Assembly: GCF_039539005.1 (NCBI RefSeq)
Contig: NZ_BAABCP010000001.1
Coordinates: 496,001-560,000 of the forward strand
From: Microbacterium soli
Lineage (GTDB): Bacteria > Actinomycetota > Actinomycetes > Actinomycetales > Microbacteriaceae
DNA: 64,000 nucleotides
Reading direction: 5' to 3'
The position numbers and the translations under genes were made by a program. Position 1 is the stretch's first letter, and every line of letters starts with the position of its first letter. This document shows positions 46,805-56,462 of this stretch, piece after piece. Below the pieces are notes generated by a model. The model ran no database searches and was not told where the DNA came from. It was given only the letters and a program-made list of their open reading frames with translations.

Positions 46805-47845
46805 TCACCGCATGCGCTCCAAGATTCGCCGGGTGAGCTCTCGCGTGCCGACGTCATGGATTGGATGCGTGTCGCGCGTGCCGAATCCCTCCGACAGCAC
46901 CGCAGTGCACGCGTCGTCGATACGACGGGCCGCAGCAATCGCACCCAGGGAATGGCGCAGCAGCATCGCTGCGGAGCGGATCGCCCCGATGGGGTTGGCC
47001 ACATCGTGTTCTGTGATGTCGAAGGCGGATCCGTGCACGGGCTCATAGAGTCCGAACGTCCCGGTCCCGAGCCCGGCCGATGGCAGCAGCCCCAGCGAGC
47101 CGAGCGCTCCGGCGAGCTGGTCGCTCAGGATGTCGCCGAACATGTTCTCGGTGACGATCACGTCGAACCGGCTCGGGTCGCGCGCGAGTTGATACGCGGC
47201 GTTGTCCACGTAGAGATGCTCCACCTCGATGTCCCAGCCCGCCAATTCCCGCTCGGCGACCTCCCGCCAGAGTCTGGAGGACTCCAGGACATTGGCCTTG
47301 TCGATCGATGCGAGGCGCCCGCTGCGTGACTCCGCGAGATCAGCGGCGACACGAATCACACGGGTGATCTGCGCCTCCGAGTACATGATGGTATCGAACG
47401 CGCGTACTTCCTCCGCAGCAGCACGGCCCCGCGGCATCGAGAAGTACGCTCCGCCCGTGGCCTCCCGGACGAGGAGGATGTCGAGGAACGGAGAAGCACC
47501 GGGGAGTGACACGACCGGCCGAAGGTTCGCGAACAGATCGAGCTCTCGTCTCAGGCGCAGCATGCCTCCGAGACCTGGATTCAACCTCTCGGGCAGCGAG
47601 TCCCACGCGGGCCCGCCGACTGCCCCGGCGAGGACGGCGCTCGATCCTCGGACGAGCTCCATCGTCTCCTCCGGCAGCGGCACTCCGCATGCCTGTATGG
47701 CGACTCCTCCGAGAAGTCCTTCGATCAGCTCGATCCTGATGCCCTCGGCCTGAGCCGCTGCACGAAGCACGAGGCTCGCTTCGCGGATCACCTCGGGTCC
47801 GATGCCATCACCAGGCAGCACGGCGATTCGAATCTGCTCAGTCAT
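46805..47845 (-). CDS. Isopropylmalate/isocitrate dehydrogenase-family enzyme
   Basis: 346-aa NAD- and Mg-dependent oxidative decarboxylase of the LeuB/TtuC fold. It has LPGDGIGPEVIREA, the substrate-loop LRRELDLFANLRPV, the YSEAQITRVIRVA region, DKANVLESS with the catalytic Lys, YVDNAAYQL and the metal Asp cluster in ENMFGDILSDQ. A second copy outside a leu operon suggests a catabolic 2-hydroxy acid (D-malate, tartrate or alkylmalate) rather than leucine synthesis. Its ATG overlaps the MFS stop. Confidence 0.85.
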   Translation of the reverse strand: MTEQIRIAVLPGDGIGPEVIREASLVLRAAAQAEGIRIELIEGLLGGVAIQACGVPLPEETMELVRGSSAVLAGAVGGPAWDSLPERLNPGLGGMLRLRRELDLFANLRPVVSLPGASPFLDILLVREATGGAYFSMPRGRAAAEEVRAFDTIMYSEAQITRVIRVAADLAESRSGRLASIDKANVLESSRLWREVAERELAGWDIEVEHLYVDNAAYQLARDPSRFDVIVTENMFGDILSDQLAGALGSLGLLPSAGLGTGTFGLYEPVHGSAFDITEHDVANPIGAIRSAAMLLRHSLGAIAAARRIDDACTAVLSEGFGTRDTHPIHDVGTRELTRRILERMR

Positions 47846-49101
47846 CCGGTTCCCTCCATCGATTCAGCTCGGAATGCAGTCGCCGCAGCCCCGGAGATCA
47901 GGGCCGCGCACAAAGAGGTTCCCGCGATCACGCCGGCCGGCCCCAGTGCGAAGGCCAGCAGACCCGCCAGCGGCGGGCCGAAGAGCATGCCGGCGCTGTT
48001 GCCGGAGAGACGGATCGACAACCACGTGGACACCGCATTCGGCGGAGCCGTGGCAGAGACGTAGATCATGCTCACGGGCTGGCAGATGCCGATAGCCACT
48101 CCTGAGGAGAACAGCACCGCGAAGGCGAACAGAACCGGTGCCGGCCACGCGATCGCAGCAGTCGCGAGTCCCGCAACGATCGCCGACAGGACCTGCAGCC
48201 ATGCGCGGCTGACCAACCGCAGCAACGGCTGGACGAGCACCCGTCCGGCAAGGAGCCCGAAAGCCCGCGAGACGAGGAGCAGGCCGACCGTGGCGGCCAG
48301 GACTCCATGCTCGACGCCCCACGCCGGCAGATAGATCGTGACGACATCGACGACCGCGAGCATCACGGTGCTGATGACGACGGACGCGATAAGACGACGA
48401 CGTGCCGACGACGCGGGACGCGCGGCTTCCCGTGGGGCCTGCACGATGCTCGGCTGCGGATGATCCGATGCTTCTCGGCGCAGCAGCACGACGAGAGCGA
48501 GAGCGGATGCCAGAACCGCCAGCGTGCCGAGACCCACCAGCGCGAAGACCATGACGACGTCGGCAGATGTGTCCTGACCGGACACGGAGAGCAGGAGAGG
48601 GCCTGCGAGCTGCCCGAGCGTGCCGAAGAACGTGTACTGGCTGAAGGCCCGGTTGAGCAGATGTGCTGGGCTTCGAGCGACGAGCGTCTGCTGTGCGACC
48701 ACCCCGCAGACATGGCCGAGCCCCAGAACGACCCCGCCCAGGAGCAGGACGACCAGCTGTGTCGGCCAGAGGATTAATCCGAGCACCGCGCAGATCTGTG
48801 AGAAGCAGGCGGCGAAGATCAGGGAGATCACATGCCCGCGGTCCGCCATCCGCCCCAGCGGGATCGCGCCGAGCAGAGGCACGACGGAGAAGGTAGCCGC
48901 AAGAGCGCCGAGCAGACCGGTGCCCACCCCGGCCTGCAGCGCGCTGTACGAGATCGCCGGACGAGCACCATGTGACACGAACTGCAGCATGGTGGCATTG
49001 CTCATGAGCGCGACCGACAGCATCCGACCGTACATTCGCCGAGAATCCGCTTCTCTTCCCGTCTTCGCATTCGCCGGCGGCAGGGATACGAGCGGCAGCA
49101 T
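47842..49101 (-). CDS. Major facilitator superfamily transporter
   Basis: 419-aa carrier with about 12 hydrophobic segments. It has the loop 2-3 motif PLGRMADRGHV (GxxxDRxGxR type) and a central cytoplasmic loop rich in Arg/Ala/Ser (about residues 205-230). Co-transcription with the LeuB-like dehydrogenase (4-base overlap) suggests import of its substrate or of a related organic acid. The start is uncertain: no clear RBS precedes ATG 49101, and Met23 (MYGRMLS) is possible. Confidence 0.8.
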   Translation of the reverse strand: MLPLVSLPPANAKTGREADSRRMYGRMLSVALMSNATMLQFVSHGARPAISYSALQAGVGTGLLGALAATFSVVPLLGAIPLGRMADRGHVISLIFAACFSQICAVLGLILWPTQLVVLLLGGVVLGLGHVCGVVAQQTLVARSPAHLLNRAFSQYTFFGTLGQLAGPLLLSVSGQDTSADVVMVFALVGLGTLAVLASALALVVLLRREASDHPQPSIVQAPREAARPASSARRRLIASVVISTVMLAVVDVVTIYLPAWGVEHGVLAATVGLLLVSRAFGLLAGRVLVQPLLRLVSRAWLQVLSAIVAGLATAAIAWPAPVLFAFAVLFSSGVAIGICQPVSMIYVSATAPPNAVSTWLSIRLSGNSAGMLFGPPLAGLLAFALGPAGVIAGTSLCAALISGAAATAFRAESMEGTG

Positions 49102-49526
49102 CGGTGAGGTCTGCTGCGGTGAGGCTCCGAGGTTCGGTCACCGTCGCATCGAACGAGCTGCATCCCCGACAGTACCGAAGAACCGCCGAAAGCTCACGCA
49201 CTGCTGTGTGCTTGACGATGGCGACCATCGGAGGGAAGATGACGATGTAGTGAATCTGGAAATTGCGAATCCATCACAGAGTCCCTTGGCGAGTCGGATC
49301 TGACCCACCACGCTGACGGGGCCTCTCCCTGACGGTTCCCAGCGCCACGGCCACGAGATGAATCGGGTGGCTCGCGCGGACCGGCGTCGTCGTCGAGGCT
49401 CCCTCGCACTGACCGAACGACATACTGGCGCGCAACGAGGTGACCGTCTGTGGTCCGCTCGGCGCAGTCCGCTGGCGCGTCTTCGATGCCCGGGATAGCA
49501 AACCACCAACGGAAAGGCAGGTCTGC
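49102..49526. other. 425-bp divergent intergenic region, possible decayed LysR-type fragment
   Basis: This lies between the divergent MFS and acyl-CoA dehydrogenase genes, with no intact gene. In one minus-strand frame from about 49265 to 49080, words such as HYIVIF, VAIVKHTAVRELSAVLRY and LTAADLTDAAARI vaguely follow the N-terminal HTH layout of LysR regulators. The usual core residues are missing and no full-length frame exists. It may be a remnant of the block's former regulator. No clear promoter was found. Confidence 0.2.
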
Positions 49527-50708
49527 ATGGACTCTCAGACGTCGCAACTCCTGACACCGGAGCAGCGGGAAATTCAACAACTGGCACGAGAATTCGCGAT
49601 GAACGAAGTCCTGCCGATAGCAAACGAGCGCGATCGCCACGGGGAGGACATCCCGCAGGAACTGATCGATGCGATGGCGCAGATGGGCTTCTTCGGGATC
49701 ATGCTTCCGGAATCCTCCGGTGGGCTCGGTCTGGGAGCGCTCGAGTACGTGCTGATCACGGAGGAGCTCTCCCGCGCCTGGATGAGCGTGGGAAGCATCA
49801 TCCGGACGAGCACGCTCCTTCCAGTGGGCCTGGACCCTGTTCGCCGTGTCGAGCTCGAGAAGAGGGCTGCCCGCGGCGAGTATCTCGGCGCCTTCTCGAT
49901 CTCAGAGGCGGAAGCAGGCTCCGACGTGGCCAGTCTCCGATGCAGGGCCGAGCGCGATGGCGAGGAATGGGTGCTCAACGGCGCGAAGATGTGGTGCACA
50001 TATGCGGATCGCGCCGACTACATCGTGCTGTTCGCCCGTACTTCGCCGCCCCCGAGCCCGAGGAAGCGGCACAAGGGGATCAGCGCCTTCCTCATCGAGA
50101 AGGAACGCGGGACGTTCCCCGCTGGCATGGTGGGCTCACCGGTCAACAAGATCGGCTATTTCGGCTGGAAGACATTCGAACTCGGTCTGAACGACGTACG
50201 GCTCCCTGGCTCGGCGCTCATCGGGGAGGAGGGAGACGGCTTCCGCGCGGGGATGGTCAGCCTGGAGATGGCGCGCATACACACCGCCGCACGCGCGGTC
50301 GGGGTCGCGCGAGGCGCACTCGAGGACGCAGCCGCGTACGCGAAGCAGCGTGTGCAGTTCAACGAGCCGATAGGCGACTTCCAGGCGATTCGATTCATGC
50401 TTGCCAAGATGTCGATCGACATCGAGGCAGCAAGGGCGGTGACGCACAATGCGGCCCGGCTGGTCGATGCGGGGCTGCCCGCAGCCGAAGCCGCATCCGT
50501 GGCGAAGTACTTCGCTTCGGAGATGGCTGAGCGCGTGACCAGTGACGGACTCCAGATCCACGGTGGGGCAGGCTACACATTCGACGTCGCAGCGCAACGA
50601 TACTGGCGGGACTCACGTCTGACCAAGATCTTCGAGGGCACCTCCCAGATCCAGCTCCGGATCCTTTCCGATGCTCTGCTCGGACGGGTGACCCGTCCGG
50701 AGGATTGA
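49527..50708 (+). CDS. Acyl-CoA dehydrogenase
   Basis: 393-aa FAD flavoprotein that introduces a trans-2 double bond into an acyl-CoA. It has FSISEAEAGSDVASLRC and WCTYADRADYIVLFART in the middle domain, IHGGAGYTFD, and catalytic base E370 in KIFEGTSQIQLR. GGAAAGG precedes the ATG. It stands alone on the plus strand between two minus-strand operons. In context it could act on a branched or dicarboxylic acyl-CoA such as methylsuccinyl-CoA, but nothing in the sequence fixes this. Confidence 0.92.
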   Translation: MDSQTSQLLTPEQREIQQLAREFAMNEVLPIANERDRHGEDIPQELIDAMAQMGFFGIMLPESSGGLGLGALEYVLITEELSRAWMSVGSIIRTSTLLPVGLDPVRRVELEKRAARGEYLGAFSISEAEAGSDVASLRCRAERDGEEWVLNGAKMWCTYADRADYIVLFARTSPPPSPRKRHKGISAFLIEKERGTFPAGMVGSPVNKIGYFGWKTFELGLNDVRLPGSALIGEEGDGFRAGMVSLEMARIHTAARAVGVARGALEDAAAYAKQRVQFNEPIGDFQAIRFMLAKMSIDIEAARAVTHNAARLVDAGLPAAEAASVAKYFASEMAERVTSDGLQIHGGAGYTFDVAAQRYWRDSRLTKIFEGTSQIQLRILSDALLGRVTRPED

Positions 50709-50720
50709 CGCACGAGGTCA

Positions 50721-50764
50721 GGATGCAGACGGGCGGGCTGATATCGGCCCGCCCGCTTGCATCC
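50721..50764. terminator. Strong bidirectional hairpin terminator
   Basis: Nested arms GGATGCA...TGCATCC and CGGGCGGGC-TGATATCG-GCCCGCCCG form an about 18-bp stem with a small internal loop. It lies between the convergent acyl-CoA dehydrogenase and ThDP-enzyme genes. No long U-tract is present on either strand, but stability is very high. Confidence 0.7.
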
Positions 50765-50805
50765 TCCCCGACGGGGTATCAAGCGGTCCCGCAGGCGGAG
50801 AGCCT

Positions 50806-52443
50806 TCAGCGCGCGAGGCGGGCCGATACGACCGCTCGCGTGATGCGCAGGTCGATGAGCAGGGGCCCGGTCAGTGCATCCGCATCCGGAAGCGCGTCCA
50901 GATCCGAAGGCGTCCTCGCAGTCACCACGGACACCCCCAGGCCCGAAGCCGCGGAGCTCAGATCGGACGCGTCATCGAAGTATGCCAGATCGGTTGGCAG
51001 ACCGAGCCTGTTCAGCTTGTGCACCTCGGCGGAGTACGCGTGGTCGTTCATCGCGACGACGATGAGGGGGATGCGCTCACGAACCGCCGTCTCCAGGTCG
51101 CCCAGCGACATGAACAGGCCACCGTCCCCGATCACCACAGCGACCCGCCTGGAGCCATCGGTGCGTGCGATCCCCATGCCCATGCTGAGCCCCAGCGCGA
51201 TGCTTCCGCCTGCGAGAGCGGTTCTGAAGCTGCCCGCAGAGGGGGCGCGGAGATATCTCGAAGGCCACTCGACGAAGTGGCCTCCGTCCGTGATGACGAC
51301 TCGATCGTCCGGGAGCCACGCATCCAGGCGCTGCATCGCGGCCCGGGGGTCGACGCCATCGTCGTCGGAACGGTCATTCCCCGCGCGCATGACCGTCATG
51401 TCGTCGACGGCTCTCGGGGGCTGCACGCCCTCGCCCGCGAAGCGGGCAGCCAGTGCCTCCGCGGCGTCGCGGGCATCGCTGTGCACACCGACGTCGATCG
51501 GGTACTTCCTCCCGAGCGCTGCGGCGTCCCGATCGATCTGAATCACCGTTCGCCCCCGGAGCAGGCTCTCGCTGTCGGTGGTGAACTCGTTCAGACTCGC
51601 ACCGAACGCGATCACCGTATCGCAGCGCTGTATGACCGGCAGGGCCTGTTCCGTGACGAACCCGCCGATGTTGCCCAAATACTGCGGGTGACCGGCGAAC
51701 AGCCCTCGTGTCGGCAGAGTCGTCGACAACCACGCTCCAGTCGATTCCGCGAGTCCGACGAGAGCCGACGCCGCACCCGCACGTTCCGCACCGACCCCCG
51801 CGACGATGAGCAAGCGCTTCGCAGCCCTGATTGATCTCTCGATCTGGGGAAGCCACTCGAGCGCCGGCGGCGCGACCGCCTCGATGGGCGGCTCGCAGAC
51901 GGTGGCAGGCACGTCATCATCGAAGCACTCCTCTTCGATATCGACGACGACGAGGATCCCTGCTTCGGATGCCATGCGGAACGCCTGCCTGAGACTCGGC
52001 GCGATGCGCTCGGCGTCGGTGACCGCGATGCGCACCGCACCGAGCGCGCTCACCAGTGCGGCATGATCGTACCGCTGAGGGTGGTGCGGGCGAGAAGCGC
52101 GCGGGGTCGCTGTGATCAGCACGTGCCCGGCGCCGCCTCGGTGCGCAGTCGCCATCGCGTTCATCGCATTGAGCAGACCGGGACCGTATGTGACAGTGGA
52201 CACGCCTGGCACATGCGCATGCCAGGCTGCTCCATCCGCCATCGCGACCGCGCTGGCCTCATGCCGGGCCGAGACGAACTCTCTGCCCGGCCGCCCGCTC
52301 CAGATGCTGAGCCAGCTGAGGTTGCCATCCCCCATCACGCCGAACACGGTGGTGACTCCGAGTTCGCAGAGCGCATCGACGAGAGCGTCGCGGCCACGGC
52401 GCACCGTGGCCGCGACGTCCCTCTCACCCGTGGAAGACGTCAT
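50806..52443 (-). CDS. ThDP-dependent enzyme (acetolactate synthase/2-oxoacid decarboxylase fold)
   Basis: 545-aa enzyme with the three-domain ThDP fold. The N-terminal pyrimidine domain holds the catalytic Glu (SARHEASAVAMADG). The middle domain carries AFGASLNEFTTDS. The C-terminal ThDP motif runs from GDGGLFMSLGDLETAV to MND. The ALS FAD-site signature is not evident, so a decarboxylase, lyase or carboligase acting on a 2-oxo acid is as likely. Its start lies within the end of the ABC receptor gene (20-base overlap). Last gene of the operon. Confidence 0.83.
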   Translation of the reverse strand: MTSSTGERDVAATVRRGRDALVDALCELGVTTVFGVMGDGNLSWLSIWSGRPGREFVSARHEASAVAMADGAAWHAHVPGVSTVTYGPGLLNAMNAMATAHRGGAGHVLITATPRASRPHHPQRYDHAALVSALGAVRIAVTDAERIAPSLRQAFRMASEAGILVVVDIEEECFDDDVPATVCEPPIEAVAPPALEWLPQIERSIRAAKRLLIVAGVGAERAGAASALVGLAESTGAWLSTTLPTRGLFAGHPQYLGNIGGFVTEQALPVIQRCDTVIAFGASLNEFTTDSESLLRGRTVIQIDRDAAALGRKYPIDVGVHSDARDAAEALAARFAGEGVQPPRAVDDMTVMRAGNDRSDDDGVDPRAAMQRLDAWLPDDRVVITDGGHFVEWPSRYLRAPSAGSFRTALAGGSIALGLSMGMGIARTDGSRRVAVVIGDGGLFMSLGDLETAVRERIPLIVVAMNDHAYSAEVHKLNRLGLPTDLAYFDDASDLSSAASGLGVSVVTARTPSDLDALPDADALTGPLLIDLRITRAVVSARLAR

Positions 52444-53533
52444 TCCATTCCTCGGTAAGGGAATCGCGCGACTCGGTCCAGACCTCGAGAGGGGGAACCG
52501 TGATCTCACCGCTGCCAGGAGCAGGCATGTCGACGCCCGGGATCGCCGGCGCATCGGCGTCCGATCGGATCGGGTACTCCGACGTCTTCTCCACCAGCAC
52601 GTTCTGGCCGTGACGGGACAGCAGCCAGTTCAGGTAGACACGCGCCGCATTCGGATGCTCACCGGCCTCCGTGACGGCGACCAGGTTGGTGAAGGCGGGA
52701 GTGCCTTCGGACAGGAACAGCGGCTTCACCGGTGCGCCCTTCGCCACCTGCTCCGCGATCGTTCCCAAGGATGTGATCCCCAGCGGCACCTCTCCGCGCA
52801 CGATGTCCTGTGTCAGCGGCACCACCGAGTCGTACATGATCGGCGAATTCGCGGCGTAACCGGTCCAGTAGTCGTCGCCCAGCCCGCTGTCCATGAAGTA
52901 GTACACGGAGAAAGCGCTCCCACCCGTCGATATGGGAGTGCCTCCGATCTTCCCCGCCCATTCGGGCTCGAGGAAGTCATTCCAGGATGTCGGTGCATCC
53001 AGGCCGTCCTCCGCGAGGACCTCGGTGTTGTATGCCGGGAGCATGACCAGCCGCGCGCTGCTGTACATCGTGTGATCCTCGGTGTACTCGCCGGGCTTCA
53101 ATGCCGACAGCCCCACAGGGGACTCGTACGGCGCGAGGATCCCGCGCTTGGAGAGGTCCTGCATGAGCGTCGGATCTCCCATCCCGATTGCATCGGCGCC
53201 GAGCTTGTTCGCCCCTGCCTCGGAGACGACGCGCTCATACAACTGCGGAGTGATCAGACGCACGTGATCGACCGTGATGCCGGTGTCCTCCTCGAACACG
53301 TCCAGGAGCGCGCGCCAAGGAGCCTCGGGGTAGTTGTCGTACAGGCTGAGGACTCCTTCGTCCATCGCCGCGGCATACAGCTCGCCGTCTGCGATCGTCT
53401 CACCATCGATGACGAGCGCTTCCGACGAGCTTTCGTCCGGAGCATCCGTTCCTTTCTCTTCGCCAGCGCTGCAGCCGACGAGAACGAGTGCGGCTGCGCT
53501 CGCGAGAGCAACCGCTTTTGCCAGCTTCCTCAT
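52424..53533 (-). CDS. ABC transporter substrate-binding lipoprotein (iron/phosphonate/thiamine-type)
   Basis: 369-aa receptor with lipobox LVLVGC (C21) and an acidic linker. The type II binding-protein fold shows LSLYDNYPEAPWRALLDVFEE, LGADAIGMGDPTLMQDL and a C-terminal EWNDVF. This group (FbpA/PotD/2-aminoethylphosphonate receptors) binds ferric ion, polyamines, thiamine or small phosphonates/carboxylates. The paired double-length permease and FbpC-like ATPase support the same class. The ligand is unknown; the coupled ThDP enzyme hints at an organic acid. Confidence 0.85.
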   Translation of the reverse strand: MRKLAKAVALASAAALVLVGCSAGEEKGTDAPDESSSEALVIDGETIADGELYAAAMDEGVLSLYDNYPEAPWRALLDVFEEDTGITVDHVRLITPQLYERVVSEAGANKLGADAIGMGDPTLMQDLSKRGILAPYESPVGLSALKPGEYTEDHTMYSSARLVMLPAYNTEVLAEDGLDAPTSWNDFLEPEWAGKIGGTPISTGGSAFSVYYFMDSGLGDDYWTGYAANSPIMYDSVVPLTQDIVRGEVPLGITSLGTIAEQVAKGAPVKPLFLSEGTPAFTNLVAVTEAGEHPNAARVYLNWLLSRHGQNVLVEKTSEYPIRSDADAPAIPGVDMPAPGSGEITVPPLEVWTESRDSLTEEWNDVFHG

Positions 53534-53594
53534 TGTTCTTCCTCTCAGTTGGGTCTGCGTTTTCAGCGGATATCAGTTGCGGTCGGCACTCAGC

Positions 53595-55340
53595 TCACGC
53601 AGGCTTGAGCCATTTCCCGCCGACGACGGTGATGACGAGCAGGATCGCGCTGTACGCCAGCGACATCGATGCGACACGATCCCACTGGCCGTTCTCCCAC
53701 TGCCCGAAGACGAGCACGGAGAGCACTCTGGTGCGCGATGTGAACAAGAAGATCGATGATGCGAGCTCACGGATCGACAGGATCAGCACCATGAGGCCGG
53801 CCGAGATGATGCTTGTGCGCAGCAGCGGTACAGTCGCCCACCAGAGTGCGCGCATCTTCCCGGCGCCGGACACCTCTGCCGCCGCTTCCAGGTCAGGGTG
53901 GATCTGCTCCATCGACGCGGCGATGCCGCCGTATCCCTGCGGGATGAACCGAGCGATGTACGCCAGGACGAGGACCGCGAGCGTTCCGTATACCGGCAGT
54001 GGGATCACGCTCCACGTCCAGAAGAACGCTATCCCCATGACCAGCGACGGGATGGCGACGGGTGCCACGGTCAGCACTCCAAGGAATCGCTTGCCGATCA
54101 GATTCGTCCTCAACACGAAGTAGGCCAGGAGAACGAAGAGGACGAGCCCGAACAGCGCCGCAGCCCCACCCGCGATGAAGCTGTTCGAGGTCGCTTGGAT
54201 GAACGCGCGAGAGGTGACCGAGTCGATGAAGGCGTCCGCTGAATACGCCGAGGGATCGAACAGATCCCTGAACGAGCTCAGATACCGGGCACCGCTGAAA
54301 GCTGCGACGGCAAGGGCCGCGATCGGCACGACGATGGCCAGGAACAGGTAGAGCATGACCAGGGAGAAGACCGGCCAGCGCCACCTGCCGAGCTTGATCA
54401 TCCCCGGACGGAATCCTTTCCCGCTGACCGTCGTGTATGCCTTGCCCTTCAGCAGGAGCCGCTGCGTCACGATGATGATGACCAGGAGCGCGAGAAGGAC
54501 GATGCCGACAGCACTCGCCTGGTTCACTTCGCTGGGTGCGACGGTCATCAGCGAGTAGACGTAGGACGGCAGCGTCTGCACATCGTTGGCTGCGCCCAGG
54601 ATCGTCGGGATGGGGAAATCCTCGAGGATCAGGGCGAAGGTGAGCACGCCGGCGCCGAGAAGGGCCGGGCGGATGATCGGCAGCGTCACGTTCGTGACGA
54701 CCGTCCACTGTCTCGCGCCGTGGACGAGAGCCGCCTCCTCGAGCTCGGGGTTCATCAACCGCAGTGCACCGTACACGAACAGGAACGGATATGGGGAGTA
54801 GTACAGGGACTGCACGAAGATGATGCCGCCGATCGAGTAGACGTCCCAGGTGATGTTCCAGCCGAGAGTGGAGAACAGGAGATTGATGTAGCCCGAGCGA
54901 GGCGATGCGACCAGGCTCCATGCCATCGCTCCCACGAACGCGGAGATGAACAGCGGGATGATCCCGGCAGTCTGTGCGACAGCGCGCCAGGGAACGTCGG
55001 TGCGCGCGGCGACCCATGCCAGGCCTGTGCCGATCGCTACGGCGAAGGCACCGGCGCAGACCGCGATGATGATCGAGTTCACCGCCGCCGTGATTCCTCG
55101 TGATGTGAGAATGGCATTGAAATTCTCGACAGTGAAGTTCCCCAGAGGATCTCCGGGACGCGGCGGAGAGTCGGTGAACGCCGCGATCAGCAGCATGATC
55201 ATCGGGATGATGACGAGAACCACCATCACGAGCACGACGAGGAGATAGATGCCGCGCGTGCCGAACCGCTGCCATGGACGCCCCGCCGTCACCGGAATCG
55301 TCGTGACACCGCCGGTCTTGGCGTCATCCGCGACAGTCAT
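53595..55340 (-). CDS. ABC transporter permease, fused double-length (FbpB type)
   Basis: 581-aa permease with two homologous halves, each of six TM helices. The ATPase-contacting EAA loops read ELEEAALVHGARQWTVVTNVTLPIIRP (first half, in part) and DLEAAAEVSGAGKMRALWWATVPL (second half, in part). Such fused permeases are characteristic of iron and aminoethylphosphonate importers. ATG 55340 overlaps the ATPase stop (ATGA); the upstream extension is spurious. The 61-bp gap to the receptor gene holds only its RBS. Confidence 0.9.
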   Translation of the reverse strand: MTVADDAKTGGVTTIPVTAGRPWQRFGTRGIYLLVVLVMVVLVIIPMIMLLIAAFTDSPPRPGDPLGNFTVENFNAILTSRGITAAVNSIIIAVCAGAFAVAIGTGLAWVAARTDVPWRAVAQTAGIIPLFISAFVGAMAWSLVASPRSGYINLLFSTLGWNITWDVYSIGGIIFVQSLYYSPYPFLFVYGALRLMNPELEEAALVHGARQWTVVTNVTLPIIRPALLGAGVLTFALILEDFPIPTILGAANDVQTLPSYVYSLMTVAPSEVNQASAVGIVLLALLVIIIVTQRLLLKGKAYTTVSGKGFRPGMIKLGRWRWPVFSLVMLYLFLAIVVPIAALAVAAFSGARYLSSFRDLFDPSAYSADAFIDSVTSRAFIQATSNSFIAGGAAALFGLVLFVLLAYFVLRTNLIGKRFLGVLTVAPVAIPSLVMGIAFFWTWSVIPLPVYGTLAVLVLAYIARFIPQGYGGIAASMEQIHPDLEAAAEVSGAGKMRALWWATVPLLRTSIISAGLMVLILSIRELASSIFLFTSRTRVLSVLVFGQWENGQWDRVASMSLAYSAILLVITVVGGKWLKPA

Positions 55341-56461
55341 GCCGGCCCTCCTGTCGTGAAGCAGCGGACAGCATGGGAGGGGATGCCGATCCTGCACCGG
55401 TCTCCGCGTCGTCTCAGCTCGCCGGTGAACGGCAGCAGAACCTGCAATTGAGCGTCTCCGAGGCGGACGACGTACGATATCTGGCTGCCGAGCAGGCTCA
55501 CGACGCTGAGCTCGCCTTGAAGCGTGGTCCCGGACCACGTCTCGGGCGGGTCGACGATCACATCCTCCGCCCTCACGCTGACCGCGACGGCACCCATCGG
55601 GCCGTGGTAGCCGCTGAAGAGTGGTTCGGGCAGACCCGGGATGTCGACTTGAGCGGTGCCCTCGACCGTCCTCGTGACGGTTCCCGTGAAGAGATTGTTG
55701 GTGCCGATGAACTCCGCTGCGAACTGCGTGCTCGGACTCTGATAGAGATCCAGCGGCGTCGATACCTGTTCGATCACGCCCTTGCGCATGAGCACGATGC
55801 GATCGGCGAGGGCGAGCGCCTCGCCCTGGTCATGAGTGACATAGATGGACGTCGTACCGAGTCTCTGCTGAGTCTCCTTGAGCTCGAGCCGCAGCCTCTC
55901 ACGCAGTTTCGCGTCGAGGTTCGACAGCGGCTCATCCAGAAGAAGCACCCTGGGCTGCATGACGAAGCTCCGTGCAAGCGCCACCCTCTGCATCTGACCG
56001 CCTGACAGCATGCTCGCGGAACGACCGCCGAGCCCATCGAGACCGACCAGTTCCAGGGCCTGCTCGACCCGCTCTCGGGCCTCCTTGCGCGGGACCTTCT
56101 GCATCTTCAGTGGAAATCCGATGTTCTGCGCAACCGTACGATGCGGCCAGATCGCATATGACTGGAACACCATTCCGACACGTCGCGCGGCGGGCGGCAC
56201 ATTCACCCGGCCATGGCCGGCGTAGACGACCTCACCGTCGATCTTGATCGTTCCGTCCGTCGGCTCCTCGAGCCCTGCGATCGATCGCATGGTCGTCGTC
56301 TTCCCGCAGCCCGACGGTCCGAGGAGCACGAGGAACTCACCGGTGTTGACCGTGAGATCGAGGGACTGCAGCGCGACCTGATCCCCGAACCGCTTGTGCA
56401 ACGAGGCGATTTCGACCGCGTGCACCGAAGAGCACTCATCGCGGGTGATCGTCTGGCTCAT
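55337..56461 (-). CDS. ABC transporter ATP-binding protein (FbpC/PotA type)
   Basis: 374-aa importer ATPase. It has Walker A GPSGCGKTT, FQSYAIWPHRTVAQNIGFPL, signature LSGGQMQRVALARS, Walker B LLLDEPLSNLDAKLR and H-loop THDQGEALALADRI. The C-terminal TOBE/OB domain starts at about residue 250 (VSVRAEDVIVDPP). Start 56461 (MSQTITRDE) has GGGAG seven bases upstream, one base after the preceding gene; a start 30 bases earlier would overlap that gene. Confidence 0.92.
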   Translation of the reverse strand: MSQTITRDECSSVHAVEIASLHKRFGDQVALQSLDLTVNTGEFLVLLGPSGCGKTTTMRSIAGLEEPTDGTIKIDGEVVYAGHGRVNVPPAARRVGMVFQSYAIWPHRTVAQNIGFPLKMQKVPRKEARERVEQALELVGLDGLGGRSASMLSGGQMQRVALARSFVMQPRVLLLDEPLSNLDAKLRERLRLELKETQQRLGTTSIYVTHDQGEALALADRIVLMRKGVIEQVSTPLDLYQSPSTQFAAEFIGTNNLFTGTVTRTVEGTAQVDIPGLPEPLFSGYHGPMGAVAVSVRAEDVIVDPPETWSGTTLQGELSVVSLLGSQISYVVRLGDAQLQVLLPFTGELRRRGDRCRIGIPSHAVRCFTTGGPA

Positions 56462-56462
56462 T

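Noticed and set aside
46474..47046. N-terminal extension of MmgE/PrpD gene B and a 63-codon minus frame
   Set aside because: Low-complexity residues, no RBS and no family similarity. The GGGAGG before 46473 gives the better start.
50806..52443. Acetolactate synthase (ilvB) assignment
   Set aside because: The fold matches, but there is no adjacent ilvN and no clear FAD-binding signature, and the operon context is an importer with MmgE/PrpD. A generic ThDP-enzyme call is safer.
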